A DNA stretch of 64,000 nt from Catenaria anguillulae PL171 (GCA_002102555.1 MCFL01000044.1:143643-207642), one strand, 5' to 3'. Shown: positions 1-10,142, counted from the stretch's first letter. Notes: generated by a model from the letters alone, not told the origin. Numbers and translations are program-made.

Positions 1-2
1 AC

Positions 3-2495
3 ACTGTCGACTACGCCATCTACACTGGTGATACCAACTACCGCATCGAAGCCAGCAGCTGCACACATGTCACCAAACTCTTGGAAGACGAGAAGCTGGA
101 TTCGTGTCTGCAAGCCGACCAGCTGGCACTGCATCGAAAAGCGGGCAACACATTTATTGGGTTTCATGAGGCGCCTATTCGGTTTCTGCCCACATTCAAG
201 TTATCGACGACTGCGCCATCGATCGCGTCGGGATCCATTGGCTCAGGTGGCGGAGGCGAGCCTATAGCAGCGAGTCCGACAAAGCGGCGTGGGTCCTTTT
301 GGACTGCCAAAGTTGTATCTGCCTCACGGAGATCCTCACTATCCCCTGGCTCACCGACATCGCCGTTGCCGTCCTCTTCGGCCATGTCGGCGATTTCTGG
401 GTCGTCTTCGGGCGTGATTCTGGAAACACAGGAGCCTGTTACAAGTGGGAACATCACTGTAGAGATTCCACAGCGACCGGGAGACGTATCCACCGTCCCA
501 GCCGGGATGCCGTGTGCGCGTTCGCGTTCAGATGAATCGCTGCCTGTGCTTGCCTCGGGCGCAGCCAACGACATCACCGACTTGCTAAGCATCTGCTCCA
601 ACGAGCTCTCCGTTGCGACCTCGGCCGCGTCCATGTCCGTTGCCACCTCTGACGCGCTTTCACCAGAGTTTGCGGCCTCACAAGACTCGTCCACGGCACT
701 TCCAATAATGTCCCCGCGCCCGCGGCCAGCCGCTGGTGCAAGTGGGAAACCAAAACGAACCATGTCCAACAAGCTGCTTCCCAAACTGCGCACATCCACA
801 CCCAAGAGCCCTTTGTCCCTCGAGTCGGACTCGCCCATAGCACGAAAGTACAACCCGCAACGGATCCCGGCTTGGACCGATCGGATCTTATTCAAGGCCA
901 AGCAGGATCGCGTCAGGGCAATGGCGACGGCCATGTCCACAACAGGTACCGTGGGCACAACCACGTCCGATGCCATGAACCGAAAAGAGCCAGCAGCAGG
1001 GGATGTATTAGGAACAACTGGAGGAACAACATGCAAAGCGACATCGCCTGCGGCGGTCGTTGGTACCATGGACATCTTTACCGAATCAGGCACAAGGCTG
1101 CCATCCAACACGGAAATCTTCAAAACCTCGACGCCGTCCATCATCAACTCACCACAAACAACCACCATGTCGCTCCCACCGCCTCTCACATCTGTTGTCG
1201 CCGTACCTGTGTACACGGCCGTCCACGAGCAAACTGGGTCCGACCATGCGCCCGTGGTGGGCGTGTTTGACCTGCCATTCGACTGGGCAGCGCTCATGGC
1301 CGACATGCCCATGGGCTCGGCCGAGGCCTTGGCCCATCAAGACATTGCAGCACTCATGGACCTGGATCTGACACGGACTGCAAGCGGAGTGGCGCCCGCA
1401 AATGGTAGCGGCGGTGCAGCACTCAAAGCAAAGCTGAAAAAGACGCGATGGATCCTGTCATGGCGTGGAAGTGACAAATCGCTGGGCAAAGTGTCACCTG
1501 CATCGGATAAAGCGGTGGCTGATGAGGAAGTTTGTGTGCCATCGACGTCGTCGCCGTTGGCAGCGCCGCCAATCAACTCGGCCAAAAGACCGTCGTTTGC
1601 CGCTCCCGAGGAGCCTGTGGATGTGGACTACTTGCTCAGTTTGAACCCAAGCTTACCTCGACCGCAGCCCGATGGCGTATCTTCTCCCACGCCCGAGCCA
1701 TCAACATCAACCAATCCAGGCGCGGCTGCTGCTGCTGCTGTATCGCCAAGCACGGACAATGAATCCGGACATACGGTCCCACCTCCACTCTCTTCGTTCC
1801 GCGACCCAACGGCCATTGTCTCTGGCCCGACCACCAGCCCGCCCACCAGCTCCACCAATGTGGCCGCCGCACCCGCTCTCCCACCACTTCCAACGCTGAG
1901 CCGCGTCCCGCGCCCGCGCGCCTCCTCCACCGGCCTCCCTCAACAACCCCACAAGCTCACGTCACGTGGGCGCGCGCATGGCAAATCCAGCCGCAAAGCC
2001 TCGATTGCACTCTTGCCCGGCGGCGTTCCACACTCGCCCAGCACGCCCAAACTGCCCACAAGCACGGCACGCAAGGTCGACAGTCCCGCATCATCGCAAG
2101 CTTTGTCGCCGTCAACACCATCTATGGCGTCCACGTTGTTGAGCGGGCACACGGGCACGTCGACTGCGCCGCCGACGCGGGCCATGTCGTATGCTACGGG
2201 ACGAGGCGGCGGCGGCGGCGGCGGCGGCGACGGTGAGAGCGTTTTGAGTCAGCGGACGGCAGATGTATTGTCCATGAGCGAGATTGAGGAGGCGAGGAGA
2301 GAGGAGGGGGCAAAGGCAGGGAAAAACAAGAGCAAGAGGGGGTGGTTGAGAAGGAAAAAGAGCAAGGGTCACCAGCCGCCGCCCCAGCAGACGTTGGTAT
2401 CGCCCACACCATCCGAGAATGAGTTGACGGCTGGCGGCAAGCGTGAGGGGCGCAGAAAGGCAAGGAAAGCAGGCGATCCGTGTTCGATAATGTAG
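3..2495 (+). CDS. Inositol polyphosphate 5-phosphatase, C-terminal part (5' end outside window)
   Basis: The frame is open from base 3, so the N-terminus lies upstream. About 830 residues are visible. Conserved 5-phosphatase motifs appear in order: the GD-NYRIE motif near the start, GFHEAPIRFLPTFK, then RIPAWTDRILFK (near base 860) and SDHAPVVGVFDLPF (near base 1240). These enzymes remove the 5-phosphate of phosphoinositides or inositol phosphates at membranes. Two Ser/Thr/Pro-rich insertions, roughly 215 and 110 residues, separate the last three motifs, and a long disordered tail follows that contains a Gly run (near base 2205). The protein ends in a basic stretch and then CSIM, a CaaX prenylation signal, as in some animal 5-phosphatases such as INPP5E and INPP5A. 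The insertions are read straight through; unrecognised introns inside them cannot be excluded. The substrate is unknown. Confidence 0.85.
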   Translation, partial: TVDYAIYTGDTNYRIEASSCTHVTKLLEDEKLDSCLQADQLALHRKAGNTFIGFHEAPIRFLPTFKLSTTAPSIASGSIGSGGGGEPIAASPTKRRGSFWTAKVVSASRRSSLSPGSPTSPLPSSSAMSAISGSSSGVILETQEPVTSGNITVEIPQRPGDVSTVPAGMPCARSRSDESLPVLASGAANDITDLLSICSNELSVATSAASMSVATSDALSPEFAASQDSSTALPIMSPRPRPAAGASGKPKRTMSNKLLPKLRTSTPKSPLSLESDSPIARKYNPQRIPAWTDRILFKAKQDRVRAMATAMSTTGTVGTTTSDAMNRKEPAAGDVLGTTGGTTCKATSPAAVVGTMDIFTESGTRLPSNTEIFKTSTPSIINSPQTTTMSLPPPLTSVVAVPVYTAVHEQTGSDHAPVVGVFDLPFDWAALMADMPMGSAEALAHQDIAALMDLDLTRTASGVAPANGSGGAALKAKLKKTRWILSWRGSDKSLGKVSPASDKAVADEEVCVPSTSSPLAAPPINSAKRPSFAAPEEPVDVDYLLSLNPSLPRPQPDGVSSPTPEPSTSTNPGAAAAAAVSPSTDNESGHTVPPPLSSFRDPTAIVSGPTTSPPTSSTNVAAAPALPPLPTLSRVPRPRASSTGLPQQPHKLTSRGRAHGKSSRKASIALLPGGVPHSPSTPKLPTSTARKVDSPASSQALSPSTPSMASTLLSGHTGTSTAPPTRAMSYATGRGGGGGGGGDGESVLSQRTADVLSMSEIEEARREEGAKAGKNKSKRGWLRRKKSKGHQPPPQQTLVSPTPSENELTAGGKREGRRKARKAGDPCSIM

Positions 2496-2605
2496 TTCAT
2501 TGCATATTTGACGTCAATAGAGGATGTAAATCAGACGCAAGGTGGAACAAGTTTTTGTACGTTTCGGCAAAGAGGCGTGAATGACAAGTGGAACATGAGC
2601 GCCGG

Positions 2606-3240
2606 CTACTCGTTTGCTGGTGGGCGGGCAGTTGACGGCACAAGGTAACGGACACGATCCATGTGCAAGAAGCAGCCTTTGTAAGCGTCGGGCCCTACTT
2701 CTTGATATCCAAGTGGCCCAAGATCGCAATCTGTGGCAATCGGCCCGAGTCAGCGCAACGCAGCGCAAAAAAAGGATCAAGGAACGACAAAGCCGACTGA
2801 GCGTACCGGCACAGGAAAGGAACTTGACCGACTGGTGGACCGTCTTTGAGAAGCCAATGTTTTCAAAGCTCATCATGTCCTTGATCTCGAAAAAGTCGGC
2901 CTCGCCTTGGTCGGCTTGAACGGATGGGGCGGGAACAGATTGAGCTTGGGTCTGAGGCATGCTGGGCATGTCAAACTATACGTGCAATGGCAGATTGGGG
3001 CCGAAAAGTCAATGTCGGCGACGCGAGACATCAGGACGGAAAGCCAGACAGTCGAACCTTGGCCGGTTGGCGCACATGGCGGCCGTGCTTTTCGCGCAAG
3101 ATGAGGCACTTGCACAGCGGGTTTGGGCAGTAGATGCGGTACGTGTTGAGGCCGTCACCGGTTATGAGAGGCATGGACTCTTCGGCAATGGAGGCGCGAT
3201 GCTCGAGGTGCATGGGCGTGGAGGTCTGAGAGGCGGTCAT
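2606..3240 (-). CDS. RABIF: RABIF/MSS4 (Dss4) family Rab guanine-nucleotide release factor, three exons
   Basis: Exons by inspection: 3058-3240, 2807-2951 and 2606-2730, with introns of 106 and 76 nt. The product is about 150 residues; human RABIF is 123. Exon 1 holds the first zinc-ligand segment (IYCPNPLCKCLIL). Exon 2 holds the family signature DMMSFENIGFSK, then KFLSCA. Splicing joins codon GAT to give CADCDLGPLGY, which matches the second zinc pair and the GPxG segment of RABIF almost residue for residue. Such proteins bind exocytic Rab GTPases and stimulate nucleotide release or stabilise the nucleotide-free form. The second intron is certain because the conserved block crosses it. The first intron's exact acceptor is less sure. 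The gene is divergent from the ankyrin gene at 3429, with 188 bp between the two starts. Confidence 0.85.
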
Positions 3241-3406
3241 TGTGAACTGGCGGCCGGTGCTGTGTGTGTTGAAAGGCGTAAGTATACGATGTTGCTTGTT
3301 CTGACTTTGAAAATGCATTGAGATACTTATGATTGTTGCTTCCATTCGCAAGGGCGAGGATATGCCAATACGGCTCGTTCCATGCCGGTGATGGCGAACG
3401 CCGAAG

Positions 3407-5585
3407 GACCTGCAATGAATAGACTGCAATGACTGAATGCACTGCACTGCCCAGCCTGCCCCACGAGGTGGCCGAGCTCATCCTCCTCTTTGCCATCCGC
3501 TCCATCGACTCGTTCGACCCTCGGAAACGCACACTCGACTCTGTCGCCATTCATGCCCTGCTCACCTCCCTTCCCGGCCATAGCTCTACCGGGGCCGACG
3601 CTGCCGGTGGTGGCTCTTACCTGACCCGCGCCGCACTCTTGCAAATGTGGTGGGTCGACTTGGACCATGCCAGCGCCCGCAACAGTGTCTCGCTCCTCAA
3701 CACCTTGCTCAACATGTCGCACCCTCGCCTCGTCCGCCCGCTGCAATACTCGCAAGCTGGACTAGCGGAAGCCGTCAAACTGTGTCATGTCGATATTGCT
3801 GAATGGTGGTATACTCAGCGGCAACGCAAGCTCTTGTACTTCAACGATGTGGAATGGAGCGATGTGATTGTGGGATTCAAGCAGGCCGATACCGAGGCCG
3901 ATGCGCTGCGACTCTTCAAATGGGCCATCCGTGCACTGCTCAATGTCGACCCAGACTCGCTCCCAACTTCTGGTCGTCCCGCCATTGACTCACCCGAGCC
4001 TGAATACGTCTACTCGACCGGATACGATGGGCGCAGTTATGCCTATTTGTCCATCTTGACGGAATCCATGGCCCGCGGATTTTATTCCACCGCACAACTC
4101 GTTTTGCAAGTCTGGAATGTGGCCGCCGAATACCGGTACTCGCTTGCGCTGCAATCGCTGGCCCAGAACAAGGACAAGGATATGGTCTTGTGGGCGCTTG
4201 CTAACCTGCCCGTTGACGACGATAGCTCAGACCCAAAGAACTACGTATTGACAGGCGCGGTCAAGTCGGGCGACCAGGACTTTATCCGCTGGGCTATGGG
4301 GTTGCACGATGAGCCACCGAGCAAAACGCTGTTGCAGCGTTTGCCGGGGGCAAGCGAGGCAGGCCAGCTGGCTACAATTCAGTGGATCTTGACCGACCCA
4401 GAGATGAACACTGGGCTGGATGCGCAGGGCAAGTTGCCTTACAATACGCAAGTTCACATGGACAAGATTGCGCTTGCTGGGCATTTGGATGTGCTTGAAT
4501 GGTGGGCAGCGAATGGTGACCGGCTTGGTGCATCGTTGGTTGCGCATGATCATCGCAACAAGTGTATTGTGCCTGCTTTGGCGAAACGAGGCCTCATGCA
4601 AGTTCTCAAGTGGTGGTTGGAGCAGAACTTGATTCCTGTGCAGCCCACAACCATCAAGGACCTGCCGGTGATTGCCGCCGAACATGGATTGGAAGAGTTG
4701 CTCGAGTACTGCAAGGGCACGCCCGCATTGGCAAAGAAGATGACGTATTCCTCAAGCGCACTGACGGCTGCGAGCACAAACGGGCATTTGCACGTGCTCG
4801 AGTGGTGGAAAGCCAACAAGAAGCGCATCACCTGTGGCAACGAGACGCTCCGCAACGCAACAGAACACGGGCAGTTGGCTGTGCTTGACTGGTGGTTTGA
4901 CAAGTCTGGCTGCAAGCAACTCGTGTACGACAAGCAGGTTTTAGTTAATGCGTTGCGGTATGGCCAATTGGAAGCGCTGGAGTGGTGGATGCAGCGATCG
5001 GTGTTTGATCAAGACGAAATCAAGCACGCATTTTCAAGTCTGGAAGTCCTGTCCGAGTGGAATCGATTCTCGTATCACCCAAGCATTCTTCTCTACCTTA
5101 TCCGACAAGGGTATTTTGCGCCGGCGCCGTCTGATGATGATGGCGGCAACATGAAGTCGACGAAAGCCTCGAATCTGGTCCTATCGGCCATGCGCCAACC
5201 CGTTTTGCTTCAATTCGTTCACAAGCATTTAGCATACACTGCCGAGCACACATGTCGCCTATTGATGCAGCAAATCCTGGCGTCCGCGGTTCAGCACGGA
5301 ACCGTGTGTACTCTGCAATGGATGCTGGCCATGCTCGGCAGCAAGCCGACTGATTTCCCACCCGTGCCCATCAATCATCTCAAACGCATTCTCCCGAAGC
5401 GCGATGATTCAAAGGCCACATTCCGCTGGTTGATTGACCACGAGATTCCGTTTGACGTTGCTGCCGTTGCAACCAATGGCCCAGGCTCGCCATATCAGCA
5501 GATTGAAGAGTGGTTGGTTGAGGAGGTGAGGAGGCACAAGGAGGAGAAGGCCGTGGAGTTGAGCATGTGTTGATTGTTTTTTTGC
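3407..5585 (+). repeat. Inverted duplication, copy 1 (partner 31912-34091)
   Basis: Sequence homology with the minus-strand copy begins about 22 bases before the start codon, at the shared stretch gacctgcaatgaatagac, and stops about 12 bases after the stop codon in a T-run. The duplicated block is therefore almost exactly one gene, about 2.18 kb, at high identity by eye. No terminal repeats or target-site duplications were seen at its edges. Confidence 0.85.
3429..5573 (+). CDS. Ankyrin-like repeat protein with F-box-like N-terminus
   Basis: One uninterrupted 714-residue frame. The N-terminus (LPHEVAELILLFAI) resembles an F-box or BTB-adjacent helix pair. The rest is a series of about 30-residue helical units with the recurring core VLEWWxxN, for example LDVLEWWAANGD, LHVLEWWKANKK, LAVLDWWFDKSG and LEALEWWMQRS. 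This style of degenerate ankyrin repeat is common in expanded families of zoosporic fungi, amoebae and large DNA viruses. No catalytic residues, signal peptide or membrane helix are seen. A role as a substrate adaptor or protein-interaction scaffold is inferred from the architecture only. A near-identical inverted copy lies at 31.9-34.1 kb, and this is the intact copy. Confidence 0.8.
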   Translation: MTECTALPSLPHEVAELILLFAIRSIDSFDPRKRTLDSVAIHALLTSLPGHSSTGADAAGGGSYLTRAALLQMWWVDLDHASARNSVSLLNTLLNMSHPRLVRPLQYSQAGLAEAVKLCHVDIAEWWYTQRQRKLLYFNDVEWSDVIVGFKQADTEADALRLFKWAIRALLNVDPDSLPTSGRPAIDSPEPEYVYSTGYDGRSYAYLSILTESMARGFYSTAQLVLQVWNVAAEYRYSLALQSLAQNKDKDMVLWALANLPVDDDSSDPKNYVLTGAVKSGDQDFIRWAMGLHDEPPSKTLLQRLPGASEAGQLATIQWILTDPEMNTGLDAQGKLPYNTQVHMDKIALAGHLDVLEWWAANGDRLGASLVAHDHRNKCIVPALAKRGLMQVLKWWLEQNLIPVQPTTIKDLPVIAAEHGLEELLEYCKGTPALAKKMTYSSSALTAASTNGHLHVLEWWKANKKRITCGNETLRNATEHGQLAVLDWWFDKSGCKQLVYDKQVLVNALRYGQLEALEWWMQRSVFDQDEIKHAFSSLEVLSEWNRFSYHPSILLYLIRQGYFAPAPSDDDGGNMKSTKASNLVLSAMRQPVLLQFVHKHLAYTAEHTCRLLMQQILASAVQHGTVCTLQWMLAMLGSKPTDFPPVPINHLKRILPKRDDSKATFRWLIDHEIPFDVAAVATNGPGSPYQQIEEWLVEEVRRHKEEKAVELSMC

Positions 5586-6272
5586 ATTTGTGTTGTTTTT
5601 GTTTCATTCCCACTGCATGGCATCGCTGACTCGTGTTGAGACTCGGCTTTGAGAATATACGTACTTACAGAATTCACCATGATCGCATATTGCAATTGCG
5701 TTGCTGTCCGGCCTACGACCCTCCAACTGGTATCAACTGAAGCTTCCAGGGTGGAACACGGCCCCTCTGGGACTGTTCACATGTGATCTGTTGCTTGATC
5801 AACACCATTGAGCGATCAGGATGGACAGTATGGTGAGACACGAGCCACTTTGAGCCGTCAGACATTTTTGACGAGATGAATGCAATGTGGCTTTGTACGC
5901 TCCTGATTTATTTTAACCTCTCTGCAGAGCACACACACAAAAATGCACACATGACGAGCAACGGCCCAATCATCGCCAAGCTGGCTTGGCTTGGGGGTTG
6001 GGCGGATGCCAGAAAGGAGCGCCACTGCTTCCTCAAAAGCATCTTGCACCCCGACTAACTCTCCATTCCACAGTTGGTTCTCTTTTGCTGTCTTTGTGTC
6101 TGTCACGATACAATTCTGTAGTACTGGTGTAGCCGCCATTCATTTCACTGTGCACTCCAACCTCCAACCAGTCTCCAGCCAACCAGCCAACCACCAATAG
6201 ACGGCACGGCACTTCCAGCTGCAAGTCATTCCATTCACATTCACATACACTTAGACCGACAACTTCTCAACA
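5586..6272. other. Intergenic stretch, no supported gene
   Basis: This is the 3' flank of the ankyrin gene and the promoter side of the mucin-like gene. A minus-strand frame of 93 codons (5858-6139) exists but shows no recognisable domain and ends in low-complexity sequence. It is not called. Confidence 0.5.
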
Positions 6273-8264
6273 ATGCGCTCCAACTCGCTCCTCGTCATCC
6301 TGGCCACCCTGGCCATGCTCTCGGCCGCCGCGCCGGCGCCCATCCCGCAGATCCGCGGCGGCGTCGACGGCACCGTCGTCCGCGACGGGGCCAATGACTT
6401 GGTGCCCGCCGAGGGGTTCACCACCACTACTCCCGCCACCACCACCACCACGGTGACCCGCCAGCCCATCTTGCCCTCGCTCTTCCCCATCACCCGCTCG
6501 CGCACTTTCACGGGCACCCGCACGGGAACTCGCACGGGCACTCGCACGGGCACCCGTACCTTCACGGGGACGCGGACAGGCACTCGCACCTTCACTCGCA
6601 CCCGCTCTGTGCCGACGACGGCGACGACGCCAGCAGTGGCGCCCATTGTGCCCACGCTGATTCCGCCTGTGCTCCCGTCCATCTCGCAGTCTCGCACTCG
6701 CTTCACCACGACCACCGATGACGATGTCGAGCCAACCACCACTGCTCGCCGTACCACCACCACCACGGAAGAGGAAGAGCCCACACCGGCCCCTCGCCCC
6801 ACTCGCACCACCGTGTCGTCGCCGGTCGCTCCCACCCGCACGCCCACCCCCGAGCCCGAGCCCGAGCCGATTTTGCCGCCCGTGCTCCCGACTCCGCCCG
6901 TGTTTGTCCCCACCACAACTGCCGCCACCACCACCACCCAGGATGAGCCCGTGCGCCCGACCCGTACGCCCGAACCGGAACCGCCCGTACTCCCCATCCC
7001 CACTCTGATTCCTTCGCCACGCCCCACCGCAACCTCCACCACCGCCGAGGAGCCCCGTCCCATCATCACCGAGACCCCTGTGGTGCCTGTTCCTCGCCCT
7101 ACCATCCCCATCACCACCACGACCGAGCCCACGTCGACTGTTGCGCCTCCTCCCCCGCGCACCACCACGACGCAGGACCCCATCATTGTGGATCCGATCC
7201 CGCTCCCGACGCTGCCCATTCCGCGTCCGACGGCCTCGGCTACCACAGTTGTCACCATCCCTCCGGCTCCGACGCCCACGTCGACCGACCCGCCCATGCC
7301 CGTGATCCCGCAACCGGGCAACCCCTCGTCGTCTGGCGGCGCCGCCACCCCGACCACCATCATCACGGTGCCTCAACCGACCGAAACCAACTCTGCGCCG
7401 CCCATGCCGGTGGTGCCCGTGCCCACGGCCACGTCGCTTGTGACCATTCCTCCCGCTCCCACGTCGACCGACTCGCCCATCCCCGTGATCCGCCCTCCCG
7501 GTCAATCCTCGTCGTCTGGCCCCGCCACGCCCTCGCCCACGGACGCGCCCATGCCCTTTGACCCTTCCAACCCAACGGCGCCCATCACCATCCCCGCTCA
7601 ATCGTCGTCGACCTCGGCCTCTGCTTCGGCCACCATTCCGACCATTCCGCAACCCACCCCGACGCAAGCCGATTCGCCGCCGCGTGACCCCAATGTGATT
7701 GGCGCCGGTGGTGTGCGCCCCGATGCACAGCTTGGCGGCAACCCGAACGATCTTGGTGACATGGCCAACGTGGCCGTTGCAGATGCCGCCAAGGCCGCAC
7801 GTGACAACAAGCCAGTGCTTGGCGGCGGTGCCCTCTTTGGATCCAAGAAGGAGGCAACCGCGGCCGGCGCGCTCGGTGAGAACGCCTCGGGCAATGGTGA
7901 CGGCACCAGCGCCGCCACGGAAAGCGTCCCAGTGGCCGTGTTTGTCGGCAGCATGATTGGCGGCTTGGCGCTCGTGGGCGTAGCCATGGCGGCCGCTTTT
8001 CATGTGCGCAAGGCGAGGTTGGCGGCCGCCGCTGTGGTGGTTGCCGGTGGCGGTGCTGCGGGCAACGCCGCCGTGAACAGTCAAGGCAGCTCGGATGCCG
8101 CCTCGGTCAACTCGCGCGACTTGGCCATGGGCCACCAGCGTGGCTATGATTCCGAGAGCATGCACTCGGTCGACTTGTCGGGCGAGTATGTGCCTCAGGG
8201 TCACCAGCAGCAAGGCAACGGCAACGCCAATAACAACAACCAGAGGTCGTTCTTTGAGTTGTGA
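6273..8264 (+). CDS. Mucin-like Thr/Pro-rich single-pass membrane protein
   Basis: 663 residues. An N-terminal signal peptide (LLVILATLAMLSAAAPAP) is followed by about 480 residues dominated by Thr, Pro, Ser and Val. These include a tight TRTGTRTG repeat (bases 6498-6605), several runs of four Thr, and repeated units of the type VTIPPAPTSTD-P-PVI. A transmembrane helix lies near residues 552-576 (VAVFVGSMIGGLALVGVAM), followed by a basic and then Asn/Gln-rich cytoplasmic tail. The layout matches heavily O-glycosylated cell-surface proteins such as wall sensors or mucins, and function beyond that is unknown. It is convergent with another secreted Thr/Pro-rich gene at 8736-10142. A single exon and the ATG at 6273 are well supported by the signal peptide. 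Confidence 0.82.
   Translation: MRSNSLLVILATLAMLSAAAPAPIPQIRGGVDGTVVRDGANDLVPAEGFTTTTPATTTTTVTRQPILPSLFPITRSRTFTGTRTGTRTGTRTGTRTFTGTRTGTRTFTRTRSVPTTATTPAVAPIVPTLIPPVLPSISQSRTRFTTTTDDDVEPTTTARRTTTTTEEEEPTPAPRPTRTTVSSPVAPTRTPTPEPEPEPILPPVLPTPPVFVPTTTAATTTTQDEPVRPTRTPEPEPPVLPIPTLIPSPRPTATSTTAEEPRPIITETPVVPVPRPTIPITTTTEPTSTVAPPPPRTTTTQDPIIVDPIPLPTLPIPRPTASATTVVTIPPAPTPTSTDPPMPVIPQPGNPSSSGGAATPTTIITVPQPTETNSAPPMPVVPVPTATSLVTIPPAPTSTDSPIPVIRPPGQSSSSGPATPSPTDAPMPFDPSNPTAPITIPAQSSSTSASASATIPTIPQPTPTQADSPPRDPNVIGAGGVRPDAQLGGNPNDLGDMANVAVADAAKAARDNKPVLGGGALFGSKKEATAAGALGENASGNGDGTSAATESVPVAVFVGSMIGGLALVGVAMAAAFHVRKARLAAAAVVVAGGGAAGNAAVNSQGSSDAASVNSRDLAMGHQRGYDSESMHSVDLSGEYVPQGHQQQGNGNANNNNQRSFFEL
6498..6605 (+). 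repeat. Short tandem repeat encoding TRTGTRT units
   Basis: Imperfect 6- and 12-base repeats of the form cgcacgggcact encode alternating Thr-Arg-Thr-Gly inside the mucin-like gene. Length variation here would keep the reading frame. Confidence 0.7.
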
Positions 8265-8735
8265 GCTTGTAATGTAGTGTGTACACACCTTTCCCCTCCT
8301 CCCATTCCGTCATGTATTCATTCGGTTGTATCCTTTTTCCGCTTGACACTTTTGTGAATCTTTCCTTTTCCCTCTTTTGCACATTTTGTTCCTTGATGAT
8401 CCTCTATTACTTCAATCTTGGTCACATACACTTGCTTTTTCTTTCTTTCGTTTCACCAGCACAGTGAGTCGTCTGCGAGTCGCCTTTTGGCGCTCCAACT
8501 TCCGAATCTCTGCGGACTTTTTTTTTTTCCTCGCCTAGCGACATGGAGTGAGGGTATGCATGTACCAGGCATGTATTTACGATATCGCAATAGTATGGCA
8601 GTAAATTCATCAGAGTGTGACATATACGAGTAACGAATATGGTCCCCGCGACGAACTAGGAAAACGAAAAATCAAATCAACATGGCAAACAAACCAGAGC
8701 AAACTCACCCGCAAAGCAAACTCACCATCCACTAC
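8265..8735. other. Convergent 3' flanks, no gene seen
   Basis: This is AT-richer sequence between two convergent genes with several T-runs (for example near 8520). It probably holds both 3' untranslated regions. Confidence 0.5.
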
Positions 8736-10142
8736 CTACGCCTCAACGGCCGCTGTCGGCTCGATCAACTCGGCCGTCGCACTCACCTCCGCCTCCTCGT
8801 CCGCATCTGCACTTGCGGTAGCGGTCCCGGTCGGCGCTTCAAACGCTGTCAACGTCGCTGCGTGCTCATCGGCATCCCACATGTGCGTCGGGTCCATTGC
8901 AGCCGTTGTTGTCGACGAGCTAGGCTCTTGAACCGAATCGGTCGCCGATTCCGTCGGCGTGGCGGGTTCAGCAGTCACATCCGCATCAGATGGAGGCAAA
9001 GTTGGTTCAGGCATGGCTCCATGGTCCTCGGGAGTTGGCTGGGGAACCGGGTCGACAGGCTCAACGGGTTCGACAATGCTGGAATCCGTCGGTTGCGGCA
9101 CCTCGGTCGGCCACACGGGCTGTGGCTGCGTCGGCGGGAACATGGGATTGGGATCCAGCGGACCGCCAGGCCCAATCACAATGGTCGGCAGGTTGATGAC
9201 GACGCCCGGAGGTTGGATCGGGTTGGGTTGTGGCTGAGGCCAGAACGGGTCCGGGTGGGTTGGCGAGCGTGGGTTCGAGGGCGGTGCTGGCGCCAGGTCG
9301 TCCGAGGTTGGAGTGGGTTGGGCGAAAGTGGTCGTTGACGGATTAGTTGTCGGCGAGGCAACGACAGTTGTAGTGGTTGCCGATTTGGCAGAAGATGCGA
9401 CCGGGGTGCTTGAGGTAGGTCCAGAGGTTGACAAGGACGGCACAGCCGTGGGCGACGACAAGGTGCTTGTGGTTGACATAACACGCTTGGTTTCGGAAAG
9501 AGTCGATGTCTCACTTGTTGAACGCGTCGATGAAGATGCGGTGTGCGAAACCGTCGTCGTGGGAACAGGGGTCGAGCGCGACGATACTGCAGTCGACAAT
9601 GCCTTGGATGCGGGCACGCTGGCCTTGGTCATTGTCGTCAAGCGAGCTGTAGACGAGGCTTGAGTCTTGGTTGACCCAGTGCCGGCCGCAGTCGTCGTTG
9701 TACGCTTGGTCACATCCGTACTCGAAGTAGCACGAGCCGCCGGCTTGGTGGACATTGTACGTGTAGGCACCACGCCAACGCTCGTCGTCGGGCGAGGAGC
9801 GGAAGCCGTCGAGCTGGGGCGCAATGGCTGCGGGCGAGTCGTGTGCGCAACTGGCGTGCGCGACGGAATGCCGGGCTTCTTGGTTGCCGGCGGCGGAGTC
9901 ACGGGCTTCTTGGACACCGGAGGTGGGGTCACAGGCTTCCTCTGCGCGGGCGGCGGAGTCACGGGCTTCTTGGGCACTTGCGGGGGGGCAATCGGGCGAG
10001 GAGGAGCAGGGCGTGGGGCAGGTCGAGATGGTGCAGGGCGGCGGAAACCGCCACCGCCGCGGCGCGGGGCTGGGACACCCGAGGCGATAGCCGCAAGAAG
10101 GGACAATAGTACAAGAAGGGACAGGATTGGCGTGGAGCGCAT
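8736..10142 (-). CDS. Secreted Pro/Thr/Ser-rich protein
   Basis: About 468 residues starting at the ATG at 10142, chosen because it opens directly into a signal peptide (MRSTPILSLLVLLSLLAAIASG). A Gly/Arg/Pro stretch follows, then four or five copies of a KKPVTPPP unit (about bases 9840-9990), then a long Thr/Ser-rich region with many TTT and SST runs. The C-terminal third is acidic and Pro-rich. There is no second hydrophobic segment, so it is predicted to be secreted or wall-associated rather than membrane-spanning. No enzyme domain is recognised. It resembles its convergent neighbour in composition but not in order, and homology between them is not claimed. Confidence 0.78.
   Translation of the reverse strand: MRSTPILSLLVLLSLLAAIASGVPAPRRGGGGFRRPAPSRPAPRPAPPRPIAPPQVPKKPVTPPPAQRKPVTPPPVSKKPVTPPPATKKPGIPSRTPVAHTTRPQPLRPSSTASAPRPTTSVGVVPTRTMSTKPAARATSSTDVTKRTTTTAAGTGSTKTQASSTARLTTMTKASVPASKALSTAVSSRSTPVPTTTVSHTASSSTRSTSETSTLSETKRVMSTTSTLSSPTAVPSLSTSGPTSSTPVASSAKSATTTTVVASPTTNPSTTTFAQPTPTSDDLAPAPPSNPRSPTHPDPFWPQPQPNPIQPPGVVINLPTIVIGPGGPLDPNPMFPPTQPQPVWPTEVPQPTDSSIVEPVEPVDPVPQPTPEDHGAMPEPTLPPSDADVTAEPATPTESATDSVQEPSSSTTTAAMDPTHMWDADEHAATLTAFEAPTGTATASADADEEAEVSATAELIEPTAAVEA

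Noticed and set aside
6498-6605. Regularly spaced repeats that could suggest a CRISPR-like array
   Set aside because: The units are 6-12 bp, contiguous and in-frame within a Thr/Arg/Gly-coding region of a eukaryotic gene. There are no spacers.
6267-8288. Long minus-strand frames (up to 673 codons) opposite the mucin-like gene
   Set aside because: They are Gly/Arg/His- or Val/Gly-rich mirror images of the Thr/Pro repeat codons. They lack ATG-supported starts and domains, while the plus-strand frame has a signal peptide and a membrane helix.
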